Assembly: GCA_017439185.1 (NCBI GenBank)
Contig: JAFRTM010000003.1
Coordinates: 32,670-96,669, forward strand
Source: Bacteroidales bacterium
Lineage (GTDB): Bacteria > Bacteroidota > Bacteroidia > Bacteroidales > P3
Reading direction: 5' to 3'
Length of the DNA stretch: 64,000 bases
Position numbers and translations under genes: made by a program. Of the stretch, positions 18,319 through 26,524 are shown piece after piece. A model generated the notes under the pieces. It was not told where the DNA came from, ran no database searches, and was given only the letters and a program-made list of their open reading frames with translations. How positions within the stretch are numbered: position 1 is the stretch's first letter; each line of letters starts with the position of its first letter.

Positions 18319-19757
18319 GAAGACTGCTGATAGCCATAATAGCGCTGCTGCCGCTGGCGGCCGTTGCTCAGGAAGGGGCCTACGCCAAGAAAGTGGGCGA
18401 GCCGAAGCAGTTGCCCGGACAGGTGAGCAGTGTGGTGACCTTCGACGGAGACATATACGTGTCGGTCGATGGCTTGCTGATGAGGATACACGAGAGCGAC
18501 GGCGAGGTGGCGTATGTGCTGCCCGACACGTTGCCGGTGCCCAGCGAGAGGAAAGCCGAATATGTGACCAGGCATCCGAAGAGCGGAGTGGTCTATTTCA
18601 CTAAGACGAAAATGTTCGGGAAACATGTGCTTTACAGGATAGTGCAGAAAGAGAACGGCAAGCAGGTCGCCGAGAAAGTGAAACCCGGAGGCAGGAGCAT
18701 CTCGATAGAGACCCCCGCCTTCTCGCCCGACGGGAATTTTATGGTATTTGTGAGCAAAGAGTTACGAGGATTTGGAGGATATGACGTGTATATCAGCGAG
18801 TGGGGAATAGGAGGCTGGGGAGCTCCGCTGAACATAGGAGAGCAGGTGAACGGAAAAGGCAACGAGACGACGCCGTTCTTTGTCAACGATTACCTGGTGT
18901 ATGCCAGCAACGGGAATGCCGACGGCTACGGGGGCTACGATTTCTATGCCAGCAAGATGAAGAAATACCTCAACGAAGACGGCAGTGTGGCGAGAGTCAC
19001 GTTCCTGAGGCCGCAGCACCTGCCGATGCCCCTTTCGTCGGAAGAAGACGACAGAGCCATGACGGTGAGCGGCAAGAAGGTATATTTGGGTTCCGACCGC
19101 GACAGTGCGGAGATGGGAGACCGGCTATATGTGTATGAATGCGAGTTGGACGGCTTTATGCTTACCGGAGTGGTGACAGACATGCGCGACCGTCCGCAGG
19201 CGAGGGCTATGATAACGGTGAGAGAAGGAGGAGTGGAGGTTGCGAGTGCGCAGACCGATTTCGAAGGAAGATATGTGGTGTATCTGAGGAAGAATAGAAG
19301 TTATGAGGTGATATTCAGTAAGATAGGGTTTGGTATGGACAGGTTGCGTCTTTATACTGAGAGGAAAGACGAGAGCACGCTGTTTTACAAGATGACCCAC
19401 GATGTGAAGCTCGAAAGCTTCGAGCCGGGGCAGTATATGGAGCTGGAAGGGCTGTTCGGCAACGATGCTGCGGTGGAATTGACCGCCGAAGGGAGGAAGA
19501 AGCTGCAGTCGGTGGCAGGGTTCCTGATGGTGAATCCCCATGCGCCGGTCTCGATTACGATGTATTGCAACGTTAGTGGGGACAAGGAGTTCAATATGCT
19601 TGTGGCAGAGCAGAGAGTGGTGAGTGTGAAGAAATTCCTGAAATCGAACGCGCCGAAAGCCGACAGATATACGGTGCAAAATGGGGGAGAATATGCATCG
19701 AAGGAGAACAAAAATCCGAGGAACGACCTGATGACGGTGACGTTTGGGAATTTCTAA
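18315..19757 (+). CDS. Exported PD40/OmpA-family envelope protein
   Basis: 480 residues with a signal peptide ending near AVAQ (about 19). The middle has WD40-like PD40 repeats (TPAFSPDGNFMVFVSK, TTPFFVNDYLVYASNG, DRAMTVSGKKVYLGSD). A carboxypeptidase-regulatory-like fold follows at about 275-340 (LTGVVTDMRDRPQARAMITV), then a divergent OmpA-like C-terminus (LTAEGRKKLQSVAGFLM, AEQRVVSVKKFL). Such proteins usually sit in the periplasm and bind peptidoglycan. ATGA overlap with lon suggests translational coupling, an unusual pairing. Confidence 0.75.
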   Translation: MRRLLIAIIALLPLAAVAQEGAYAKKVGEPKQLPGQVSSVVTFDGDIYVSVDGLLMRIHESDGEVAYVLPDTLPVPSERKAEYVTRHPKSGVVYFTKTKMFGKHVLYRIVQKENGKQVAEKVKPGGRSISIETPAFSPDGNFMVFVSKELRGFGGYDVYISEWGIGGWGAPLNIGEQVNGKGNETTPFFVNDYLVYASNGNADGYGGYDFYASKMKKYLNEDGSVARVTFLRPQHLPMPLSSEEDDRAMTVSGKKVYLGSDRDSAEMGDRLYVYECELDGFMLTGVVTDMRDRPQARAMITVREGGVEVASAQTDFEGRYVVYLRKNRSYEVIFSKIGFGMDRLRLYTERKDESTLFYKMTHDVKLESFEPGQYMELEGLFGNDAAVELTAEGRKKLQSVAGFLMVNPHAPVSITMYCNVSGDKEFNMLVAEQRVVSVKKFLKSNAPKADRYTVQNGGEYASKENKNPRNDLMTVTFGNF

Positions 19758-19813
19758 AGAGGGCTGAGAATAAGGAAGATAGAAGAAGGAAGAAAAAAAA
19801 GTTTGCGAAAAAG

Positions 19814-19844
19814 TTTGTCAGAATAATAAAAGTTAGTACTTTTG
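19814..19844 (+). promoter_or_regulatory. Promoter of tRNA-Pro
   Basis: TTTG, 19 bp, TACTTTTG. The transcript would start just before CCGATTT, which can pair with the AAATCGG at the tRNA 5-prime end. The same GCAGCCGATTT start is found at the 20.7-kb RNA. Confidence 0.7.
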
Positions 19845-19867
19845 CAGCCGATTTGAGAGAAAAAAAT

Positions 19868-19941
19868 CGGGGCGTGGCGCAGTTGGCTAGCGCACTTGCA
19901 TGGGGTGCAAGGGGTCGGAAGTTCGAGTCTTCTCGCCCCGA
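19868..19941 (+). tRNA. tRNA-Pro (anticodon GGG)
   Basis: A full cloverleaf: acceptor CGGGGCG/CGCCCCG, D-stem GCGC/GCGC, anticodon stem CTTGC/GCAAG with loop ATGGGGT (anticodon GGG), 5-nt variable loop, T-stem GGAAG/CTTCT and loop TTCGAGT, discriminator A. The C1-G72 pair is typical of bacterial tRNA-Pro. The 3-prime CCA is not encoded. Confidence 0.96.
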
Positions 19942-19956
19942 CAACAAATCGGGAAA

Positions 19957-19990
19957 GCAGCTTTGACGAAAGAGTCAAGGCTGTTTTTTT
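19957..19990 (+). terminator. Intrinsic terminator after tRNA-Pro
   Basis: Stem CAGCTTTGAC / GTCAAGGCTG with loop GAAAGA, followed by seven T. Confidence 0.9.
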
Positions 19991-20154
19991 AGATTGGAGA
20001 GTTGAGTAAAAACGAGTGGAAATTAAGAATGGAGGGTTGAAAAAATGGGGAAAGAAGAGGGAGGAAGGAGAAAAAGTTTGGAGGGATTTTGGGATGTAAG
20101 TTGTTGTTAATTAAGGGTGTAGTGTAGGAAGAGGAGGGCGAGGATAAAAAAAGT

Positions 20155-20185
20155 TTTGTGGGAATAAAAAAAGTTTGTATCTTTG
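20155..20185 (+). promoter_or_regulatory. rpmE2 promoter
   Basis: TTTG, 19 bp, TATCTTTG: exact consensus. The leader to the ATG is about 85 nt and AT-rich. Confidence 0.8.
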
Positions 20186-20275
20186 CAAACTCAAATTAAG
20201 AGGAAAAAGAGTAAAAAAATAGAGTATAAACAATCGTTTAAGAGCCACTGCTTAAAACGGCAAAAAGAGAAAAAG

Positions 20276-20533
20276 ATGAAAAAAGGAATCCATCCCGAGA
20301 GCTACAGACTGGTTGTGTTCAAAGACATGTCGAATGACAATATGATACTGACCAAGAGCTGTGCAAACACGAAAGAGACTGTTGTTTACACCGACGGTAA
20401 CGAGTATCCTGTGGTGAAGTTGGAAATCAGTAACACGTCGCACCCGTTCTTCACGGGAAAGATGAAGCTGGTTGACACTGCCGGACGCGTCGATAAGTTC
20501 AACAGCAAGTACAAAAGAGCTGGAAGAAAGTAA
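20276..20533 (+). CDS. rpmE2: 50S ribosomal protein L31 type B
   Basis: 85 residues starting MKKGIHPESYRLVVFKDMS. The in-frame extension back to 20183 is rejected because it overlaps the promoter. NTSHPFFTGKMKLVDTAGRVDKF and the C-terminal FNSKYKRAGRK are family signatures. It lacks the zinc-binding Cys set of the type A protein, so it is the zinc-independent form. It is monocistronic, with its own promoter and a strong terminator 25 bp downstream. Confidence 0.96.
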   Translation: MKKGIHPESYRLVVFKDMSNDNMILTKSCANTKETVVYTDGNEYPVVKLEISNTSHPFFTGKMKLVDTAGRVDKFNSKYKRAGRK

Positions 20534-20558
20534 TTTGTCTTTAGATTTTGATCGAGGG

Positions 20559-20593
20559 AGCTCCTACCGCTTAGGTAGGAGCTTTCTTTTTTT
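20559..20593 (+). terminator. Intrinsic terminator of rpmE2
   Basis: Perfect 10-bp stem AGCTCCTACC / GGTAGGAGCT with loop GCTTA, then TTCTTTTTTT. Confidence 0.95.
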
Positions 20594-20672
20594 GAGGGTG
20601 AGAAGATTGAATCTATAGAATCAATAGAATTTATAAGAGGGAGGCGTTTTTTGTTAATTTTAGGGAGAAAAG

Positions 20673-20702
20673 TTTGCAATTAGAAAATATTTAGTATTTT
20701 TG
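20673..20702 (+). promoter_or_regulatory. Promoter of the 20.7-kb structured RNA
   Basis: TTTG, 18 bp, TATTTTTG. The initiation region GCAGCCGATTT matches that of tRNA-Pro. Confidence 0.7.
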
Positions 20703-20706
20703 CAGC

Positions 20707-20896
20707 CGATTTCGAGAGAGAAATCATGAAGCGTTATGCTTAACTCTTGCCTACGGAAACGTGAGAAACTTCCAAGGAATTGCAAGGATAGTATAGCGGT
20801 TCACGAGTATAGCGTGGACTGTTCCATTTCTTCAATTCAAGGTAATTCTCACGACCTCCGTAGGGAGAAGTGGTGTACGGTGCCACGCTTCTTTTT
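20707..20896 (+). ncRNA. Rod-shaped structured RNA, candidate 6S RNA
   Basis: About 190 nt between a promoter and a T-tract. Nested helices form one long rod: CCTACGGA 20750-20757 with TCCGTAGG 20857-20864; CGTGAGAA 20760-20767 with TTCTCACG 20846-20853; GAATTG 20777-20782 with CAATTC 20833-20838; then an unpaired bubble; then an apical 9-bp stem 20797-20805 with 20813-20821. GAAGCGT at 20728 can also pair with ACGCTTC at 20885, just before five T. Length and the rod with a central bubble fit 6S RNA, which binds RNA polymerase. There is no convincing coding frame. Confidence 0.5.
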
Positions 20897-20968
20897 CTGT
20901 GAATTTGTCGTTTTGGCATTGGGCGACAGGTAAAAGTTGCGCCCGAAAACGTAATAGGGTAGAAAAAC

Positions 20969-21313
20969 ATGACGCTCATAGTAATAACAACTTTGTTAAT
21001 GCTCTTCTTATCAATAATATTAGGGGATAGACGAATAGATGGGGTTGGTAGGAAATCCGATTACGAGTCAGTAGAACCGAATGATTATTTGGGATGGTCA
21101 ATTTTGGCTGCGCTGTGTTGCTTTTGGCCAACAGGCATAGTTGCGATTATTTTTTCGGCTAAAGTGAAAAGCGAGTGGCGTCTCGGACACAAAAGCTATG
21201 CGTATGAGTTATCGAAAAAAGCTAAAAAGTTTTGTTGGATTAGTTTAGTTGCGGCAATATGCATGTGGGAGTTGGTATGGGTCTCTATTTATGAGGGATG
21301 GTGGGAGGTGTAG
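20969..21313 (+). CDS. CD225/dispanin-family small membrane protein
   Basis: 114 residues. Membrane segments lie at about 2-18, 42-64 and 90-110. The core DYLGWSILAALCCFWPTGIVAIIFSAKVKSEW plus AYELSKKAKKFCWISL matches the CD225 pattern: paired Cys, PTGIVAI, then a charged loop. Bacterial members are common in Bacteroidota but without a firm function. It starts 72 bp after the structured RNA, with no clear promoter of its own. Confidence 0.7.
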   Translation: MTLIVITTLLMLFLSIILGDRRIDGVGRKSDYESVEPNDYLGWSILAALCCFWPTGIVAIIFSAKVKSEWRLGHKSYAYELSKKAKKFCWISLVAAICMWELVWVSIYEGWWEV

Positions 21314-21437
21314 ATATCTCTAATGGTGGCGTGTTTTTCGATTTTTTTTCTTCTTGGTGTAATATTTTTAGTGGTTTTTGCGTTTAATAGGGGTGTAAAT
21401 TAAGCAAATTGTTGTGAATATTAAAGAAGAAGGAATT

Positions 21438-21881
21438 ATGAAAAAGATTGTTTTGTTGGCTATTGTGGCGGTATTGGCGGTGCTGGCTGTGGGGTGCAAG
21501 AAGAATCAGGCGGGAGACCTCTCGTTGGGTAATGTGACCTACTCGGCATGCAAGAGCCATACAGACAATCTGGCGAAGGCTATGGATCCTTATGGAGACC
21601 CCGACTCGGTGACGGTGACCTACGACGAGGGAACTCTGCACGTGACGCACTTCAACGTGCTGGTGAACTGCGCCTTTGAGGAGACAGGGGTGGATGTGGA
21701 CTTGACCCAAAGCGGCGACACCATAACCATAGAGGAACATGAAAACCGCGACGGAGAGCTGGACCGCTGTATGTGTGCGACAGACTGCACGTACGACATA
21801 AAGGGGGTGGAGAAAGGACACCATGTGTTGGTGTTCAAGAACTGGTATCCGGAGGAGAAGATTTTGAGTTTTGAGTTCTAA
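21438..21881 (+). CDS. Putative lipoprotein, unknown function
   Basis: 147 residues from the ATG at 21438, after a GTG at 21414 that I reject. The lipobox LAVGC puts the lipidated Cys at about 20. The mature part has Cys pairs in SACKSHT, VLVNCAFE and a CMCATDC cluster, and an alternating hydrophobic pattern suggesting a beta-fold. I do not recognise the family. A palindromic element starts within its last codons. Confidence 0.6.
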   Translation: MKKIVLLAIVAVLAVLAVGCKKNQAGDLSLGNVTYSACKSHTDNLAKAMDPYGDPDSVTVTYDEGTLHVTHFNVLVNCAFEETGVDVDLTQSGDTITIEEHENRDGELDRCMCATDCTYDIKGVEKGHHVLVFKNWYPEEKILSFEF

Positions 21882-21969
21882 GTTTTTCGCTTCGCGAAAG
21901 ACGTTTCCTTGGCTCGACAATGTAAGCAAACTTCCATTGTTCTCGCTTTTCGGAAACGTTGTGAGTTCT
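21872..21969. repeat. Palindromic element flanked by an 8-bp direct repeat
   Basis: TGAGTTCT occurs at 21872-21879 and 21962-21969. Between them lie a small hairpin TTTCGCTTCGCGAAA and a large inverted repeat: ACGTTTCC 21901-21908 with GGAAACGT 21952-21959, plus inner CAATG/CATTG. This looks like a small palindromic insertion that now supplies the stop codon region of the preceding gene. Confidence 0.5.
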
Positions 21970-22008
21970 GAGTGAAGTCATTGTTTAATATAAAAAAAAG
22001 GAGGGATT

Positions 22009-22464
22009 ATGAAAAAAGTAATGTTGGCGTGTGCGACGGTGGTGTTGCTTGTCGCCATGGGAGCCTGTAAGGGCGGAGCGGACAACAAAAAGGCGGAAGA
22101 GGTAGAGTTTACGCTGGTTGGGACTACGTGGATGGGTGTCTTTGAGGAGGATTGGACGGAACCGCTGGTGCAACACAACACCGACACAAGTATCTGGCGA
22201 TTCGAGACAGATAGCACGGGGAGTATCTATGAGCATTGGATTGCGGAATATCCAGACCCCTACATGGCAAACTATGATAGCGGAGGGGAGGACATCCCAA
22301 TGACATATACTTACGACCCGGCGACGAAGAAAGGCGTGCTGCACGGCTATCAGACGTCAGACTTTTCGGACAAGGCGATAGAGTTTACCTATAATCCGGA
22401 GAAGAAGACTCTTGAGTATAGCAGCGATGCAGGTATGATAGTTCATCATTTAGTAACGGAATAA
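22009..22464 (+). CDS. Putative lipoprotein, unknown function
   Basis: 151 residues. Signal peptide with lipobox AMGAC (Cys about 20). The mature domain (TLVGTTWMGVFEEDWTEP, TSIWRFETDSTGSIYEHW, MTYTYDPATKKGVLHG, EFTYNPEKKTLEYSS) has the rhythm of a small lipocalin-like beta-barrel, as seen in many Bacteroidota lipoproteins, but I cannot name the family. It is followed after 10 bp by a 31-codon membrane-protein frame, possibly co-translated. Confidence 0.6.
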   Translation: MKKVMLACATVVLLVAMGACKGGADNKKAEEVEFTLVGTTWMGVFEEDWTEPLVQHNTDTSIWRFETDSTGSIYEHWIAEYPDPYMANYDSGGEDIPMTYTYDPATKKGVLHGYQTSDFSDKAIEFTYNPEKKTLEYSSDAGMIVHHLVTE

Positions 22465-22474
22465 ATCAAATGTT

Positions 22475-22570
22475 ATGAAAGAGAAGAATAAAAAGCTATG
22501 GGGCATAGCGATATCGTTTTTTGTGGCGTCGGTGGCTGTGTGGTTGGTGATGAAATTCCTTTGGAAGTAG
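22475..22570 (+). CDS. 31-residue single-span membrane protein (hypothetical)
   Basis: ATG at 22475, stop TAG at 22568-22570. The product begins MKEKNKKLWG and then has one hydrophobic helix (IAISFFVASVAVWLVM), ending KFLWK. A positively charged N-terminus followed by a helix suggests an inner-membrane microprotein. It lies 10 bp after the lipoprotein gene. The short length makes the call uncertain. Confidence 0.4.
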   Translation: MKEKNKKLWGIAISFFVASVAVWLVMKFLWK

Positions 22571-22730
22571 AACGTTGAGGAGAGGGAAGCGGGCGACAGG
22601 AAGTGCCGCCCGCCGTTTGTTTAGCGGGGTAGGGATGAGATGGTCTGCGGAGAAAAAAGTTTCGCTGCAGGGCAATAAATATATATTAGTTGCGTTAATA
22701 TAAAAAGTCATATATAAAATAATACTGACT

Positions 22731-24194
22731 ATGAAAGCTTGTAAAATGCAGACTATGAAAGCGAGAATCATATTGGTGGCGGCGTTGGCGTTGCTGGTGG
22801 TGCTTCCTGTGGGAGTGCAGGCCCAGAAGAAAGGGAAGAAGCAGGCGGAGAAAAACGTGCTGACGCTCCATATAGAAAATTCAGCCGACGACACGGTGTA
22901 TATGGGGAACTATTATGCCAAAGGGACATACGCTACCGACACGGCGCTGAACGACGGGAAAGGAAACTATGTGTTCAAGCGTCTGCCGGAATATGACGGA
23001 CTCTATTTTTTCACCAACCAGAAGGGAAAATATGTGGAGTTTGTGGTGTATGGCGGCGAGAAACCGACATTCGAGTTTACCACCAACGACGAGGACTGGA
23101 AGGCGTTTATGAGAGTGAAAGGGTCTAGAGAGAACGAGGTGTTCTTTGCGTTCCACAACGAGCGGAGGCTGCTGATGGAGAAGCTGGAGGAGGCGTCGAA
23201 GAAGATGAAGAAAGAGGAATTCGAGGAATACAGGAAAGAGGTGCTGAGAGAGAACGACACGCTGATGCTCAAGTATATAGACAAATATCCCGACTGTATG
23301 TTCACCAAGATGATGCTGGCCACCAAGCCGGTGGAGGTGCCGTTCGTGAATGCGGCGGGAGACTCGCTGAGCCAGAACGAGAGATACTACTACTATGTGG
23401 ATCACTTCTTCGACAATGTGCCACTGAACGAGGATTTCATAGTGAGGACGCCGCAGGGGACCTTCTACCAGAAGGTGGAAGATTTCTTCAACCAGGCGCT
23501 GAAGAACCAGATGCCGGAGTTTATCATAGAGAAGACCGACAGAGTGATAGAGCGGTCGAGGCCTGCACCAGAGGTGTTCAAATATCTGGTGCACACCACG
23601 GCGGAGCGGTTCCTGCAGAGCAACGTGATGGTTTACGACGAGGTGTATGTCCACATGATAAAGAAATACTACGCCAGCGGAGACGCCGTGTGGGCAAGTC
23701 CTAGTGCGATAGACGAGAACGTGAAGAGAGCCGAGACGTGGGAGAAAATACTGGTGGGCAAGCAGGCCCCCGAGCTGATACTGAAAGACACGCTGGGAGC
23801 ATACCACATGCTCGGCATGGAGTGTAAGAGGCACAAATACACACTGCTGATGTTCTGGAGTCCCACATGCGGCCATTGCAAGGTGACTATTCCCGAACTC
23901 CACGAGAAATACGTGAAATACAAAGACGAATACGACATCGGAGCCTTTGCCATACTTAGCGAGCCCGACGACCATACCCGTCCGCTGTGGAAGAAGTTTA
24001 TCAAAGACCATGACCTCAACTGGCTCAACCTCGACGGGGGAGAGTGCAACATAGACTGGAAAGAGGTGTATGACGTCATCACCACGCCCAAGATATTCCT
24101 CCTGGACCAAGACCGCAAGATTATAGCCAAGAAATTCAGTCCGGAAGTGTTCGAGGAGGTTATACTCAAGCAGTTGGAGAAGAATAATAAATAA
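22731..24194 (+). CDS. TlpA-like thiol-disulfide protein with DUF4369/DUF5106-type N-terminal region
   Basis: 487 residues; ATGs at 22749 and 22758 are alternatives, and the last best fits the signal peptide MKARIILVAALALLVVLPVGVQA. Residues about 40-340 match the N-terminal regions of Bacteroidota thioredoxin-like exported proteins. The C-terminal thioredoxin fold starts near 350 (GKQAPELILKDTLG); the redox motif CGHC begins at about residue 380, and the cis-Pro is in TTPKIFLL. It probably acts on disulfides in the periplasm. It is 9 bp before the M3 peptidase. Confidence 0.85.
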   Translation: MKACKMQTMKARIILVAALALLVVLPVGVQAQKKGKKQAEKNVLTLHIENSADDTVYMGNYYAKGTYATDTALNDGKGNYVFKRLPEYDGLYFFTNQKGKYVEFVVYGGEKPTFEFTTNDEDWKAFMRVKGSRENEVFFAFHNERRLLMEKLEEASKKMKKEEFEEYRKEVLRENDTLMLKYIDKYPDCMFTKMMLATKPVEVPFVNAAGDSLSQNERYYYYVDHFFDNVPLNEDFIVRTPQGTFYQKVEDFFNQALKNQMPEFIIEKTDRVIERSRPAPEVFKYLVHTTAERFLQSNVMVYDEVYVHMIKKYYASGDAVWASPSAIDENVKRAETWEKILVGKQAPELILKDTLGAYHMLGMECKRHKYTLLMFWSPTCGHCKVTIPELHEKYVKYKDEYDIGAFAILSEPDDHTRPLWKKFIKDHDLNWLNLDGGECNIDWKEVYDVITTPKIFLLDQDRKIIAKKFSPEVFEEVILKQLEKNNK

Positions 24195-24203
24195 TATAAC
24201 AAT

Positions 24204-26312
24204 ATGAAAAAGACAATGTTAATGGCAGTGTGCGCCGGACTTTTGCTGTTCGGCGGCTGCAAAAGCAAGGACAAAGTAATGGAAGAGAATCCTTTTATCG
24301 CGGGCTTTAACACGCCCTACGGCATTCCCGACTTCGGAAAGATCAAGACCGAGCATTATATGCCGGCCTTCGAGGAGGGAATGAGACAGCAGAAAGCAGA
24401 AATAGACGAGATAGTGAACAATACCGAGGCGCCGACCTTCGAGAACACCATAGAGGCTTACGAATACAGCGGCGAGCTGTTGGGCAGAGTGTCCAGCGTG
24501 TTCTTCAACCTCAGCGAGTGCGAGAACAGCGAGGAGATGGAGAAGATAGCCGATACGATTACTCCTATGCTCTCGGCTCACGGCGACGACATAGCTCTGA
24601 ATGCCAAACTGTTTGCGAGAATCAAGGCAGTTTATGACCAGAAAGAGAGCCTCAACCTCGACCCCGAGCAGATGAGACTCCTCGAGGAGACATATAAAGG
24701 ATTTGTCCGTAGCGGCGCCAACGTGCCTGCCGAGCAGCAGGAGAGATTCCGTCAGCTGAACGAGCAGATTGCCTCGCTGACCCTGAGATTTGCCCAGAAC
24801 GTGCTGAAAGCCACCAACGCCTATAAGCTGGTGCTGACTGCTGACCAACTCGAAGGACTTACCGAGGGTCAGATAGCCGCCGCCAAAGAGGCAGCCGAAG
24901 CCGACCCCGAGACCAAAGGAAAATATGTCATCACGCTGCACATGCCGAGCATGGAGCCGTTCCTGCAGAACTGCCCCAACAGAGAGCTGAGGAAAGAGCT
25001 TTGGGACGCATACTCCAGCCGTTGCAACGGAGACAAATTCGACAACACCAAGATTATCGACACATTGGTAAATCTCCGTCTTGAGAGAGCCAACATACTG
25101 GGCTTCAAGAGTCATGCCGACTATGTCCTCGACGACTGCCTGGCCAAGACCCCCGAAGCCGTTTACGCCTGCCTGATGCAGATATGGAACCCGGCACTGA
25201 AGAAGGCCAAAGCCGAATGTGCAGAATACCAGAAGATGATAGCCAAAGACATAGAAGGCGCCAAACTGGAGCCATGGGACTGGCGTTACTATAGCGAGAA
25301 ACTCCGCAAGGAGAAATATGACCTCGACGACGAAGTGGTGAGACCCTATTTCTCGCTGGACAACGTGCTGGGCGGAGCCTTCATGGTGGCCAACAAGCTG
25401 TACAACATAGAATTTGCCGAGACCGACACCCTGCCCACCTACGACAAAGAGGCGAGAGTCTTCGAAGTCAAGGACGGCGGAAAAGTGATCGGAATCCTGT
25501 ATATGGACTTCTTCCCGAGAGAGAGCAAGCGCAGCGGAGCCTGGATGACCGAGTTCAGGGGCCAGAGAGTCAACCGTCAGGGCGAGAACGAGATTCCCAT
25601 CATACAGGTTGTATGCAACTTTACCAAACCCAGCGGCGACAAGCCATCGCTGCTGAACTTCGACGAGAGCGAGACGTTGTTCCACGAGTTCGGCCATGCG
25701 TTGCACGGCTTGCTGAGCAAGTGCCACTATCCGTCGTTGGCCGGAACGAGCGTGCCGAGAGACTTCGTGGAGCTGCCCTCACAGATAATGGAGAACTGGT
25801 GCCGCAACCCGCAGGTGATGAAGACCTACGCCAAGCATTACAAGACTGGAGAGGCAATCCCCGACGAGCTGATAGCCAAGATTGCGGCGGCCCAGACCTA
25901 CGGACAGGGATTTATCAACACCGAGTTGCTTGCTGCTTCGCTGCTCGACATGGACTACCACTCGATTACCGCCAAGCAGGCGGTTGACGCCAACGCCTTC
26001 GAGGCCGAGCACCTGAACAAGATAGGCTTGATACCCGAAATCATCAGCAGATACAAGAGCCCTTACTTCCAGCATATCTTCACCACGGGCTACGATGCAG
26101 GCTATTACAGCTACACGTGGACAGCCATATTGGATGCCGACGCCTTCGAGGCGTTCAAGGAGAGCGGAGACCTGTACAATCCCGAATTGGCCAATAAGTT
26201 CCGCAAGATACTGGAGAGCGGCAACACCACCGACCTTATGCAGCTGTACCGCGACTTCAGAGGTAAGGACCCCGATGTGAAGCCGTTGCTGAGGAACCGC
26301 GGACTTATTTAA
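24204..26312 (+). CDS. M3-family metallopeptidase lipoprotein (peptidyl-dipeptidase Dcp type)
   Basis: 702 residues. The lipobox FGGC gives Cys19. The zinc site HEFGH is at about residues 494-498 (ETLFHEFGHALHGLLS), with the third ligand Glu in the downstream FVELPSQIMENW. Length and the PFL...PYG start match Dcp/oligopeptidase A. It would cut dipeptides from peptide C-termini in the periplasm. Codon use is more ATC/CCC-rich than in uvrA or lon. A strong terminator follows 28 bp downstream, closing the unit with the TlpA-like gene. Confidence 0.93.
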   Translation: MKKTMLMAVCAGLLLFGGCKSKDKVMEENPFIAGFNTPYGIPDFGKIKTEHYMPAFEEGMRQQKAEIDEIVNNTEAPTFENTIEAYEYSGELLGRVSSVFFNLSECENSEEMEKIADTITPMLSAHGDDIALNAKLFARIKAVYDQKESLNLDPEQMRLLEETYKGFVRSGANVPAEQQERFRQLNEQIASLTLRFAQNVLKATNAYKLVLTADQLEGLTEGQIAAAKEAAEADPETKGKYVITLHMPSMEPFLQNCPNRELRKELWDAYSSRCNGDKFDNTKIIDTLVNLRLERANILGFKSHADYVLDDCLAKTPEAVYACLMQIWNPALKKAKAECAEYQKMIAKDIEGAKLEPWDWRYYSEKLRKEKYDLDDEVVRPYFSLDNVLGGAFMVANKLYNIEFAETDTLPTYDKEARVFEVKDGGKVIGILYMDFFPRESKRSGAWMTEFRGQRVNRQGENEIPIIQVVCNFTKPSGDKPSLLNFDESETLFHEFGHALHGLLSKCHYPSLAGTSVPRDFVELPSQIMENWCRNPQVMKTYAKHYKTGEAIPDELIAKIAAAQTYGQGFINTELLAASLLDMDYHSITAKQAVDANAFEAEHLNKIGLIPEIISRYKSPYFQHIFTTGYDAGYYSYTWTAILDADAFEAFKESGDLYNPELANKFRKILESGNTTDLMQLYRDFRGKDPDVKPLLRNRGLI

Positions 26313-26340
26313 GTCGCAATAACGACTAAAATGAGATAGA

Positions 26341-26378
26341 AAGTGGGCAAGCAACTTGTTGCTTGCCCACTTGTTTTT
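26341..26378 (+). terminator. Intrinsic terminator after the M3 peptidase
   Basis: Perfect 14-bp stem (26341-26354 with 26359-26372), loop CTTG, then GTTTTT. Confidence 0.9.
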
Positions 26379-26468
26379 ATCACTGTTCCAACACTTTTGG
26401 GAGATATAACATTAGTCACAAGAGAGTAATTTTTTTTCGCAAAAAAGCATATATATATAAAATATATG

Positions 26469-26476
26469 TATATTTG
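26469..26476 (+). promoter_or_regulatory. Promoter -7 box of the OmpA gene (TATATTTG)
   Basis: TATATTTG, 48 bp before the ATG at 26525, in a very AT-rich stretch. Confidence 0.6.
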
Positions 26477-26524
26477 CAAATTGGAATAACATGTGAAATA
26501 TAAACAAAAAAAAACTTGAATAGT

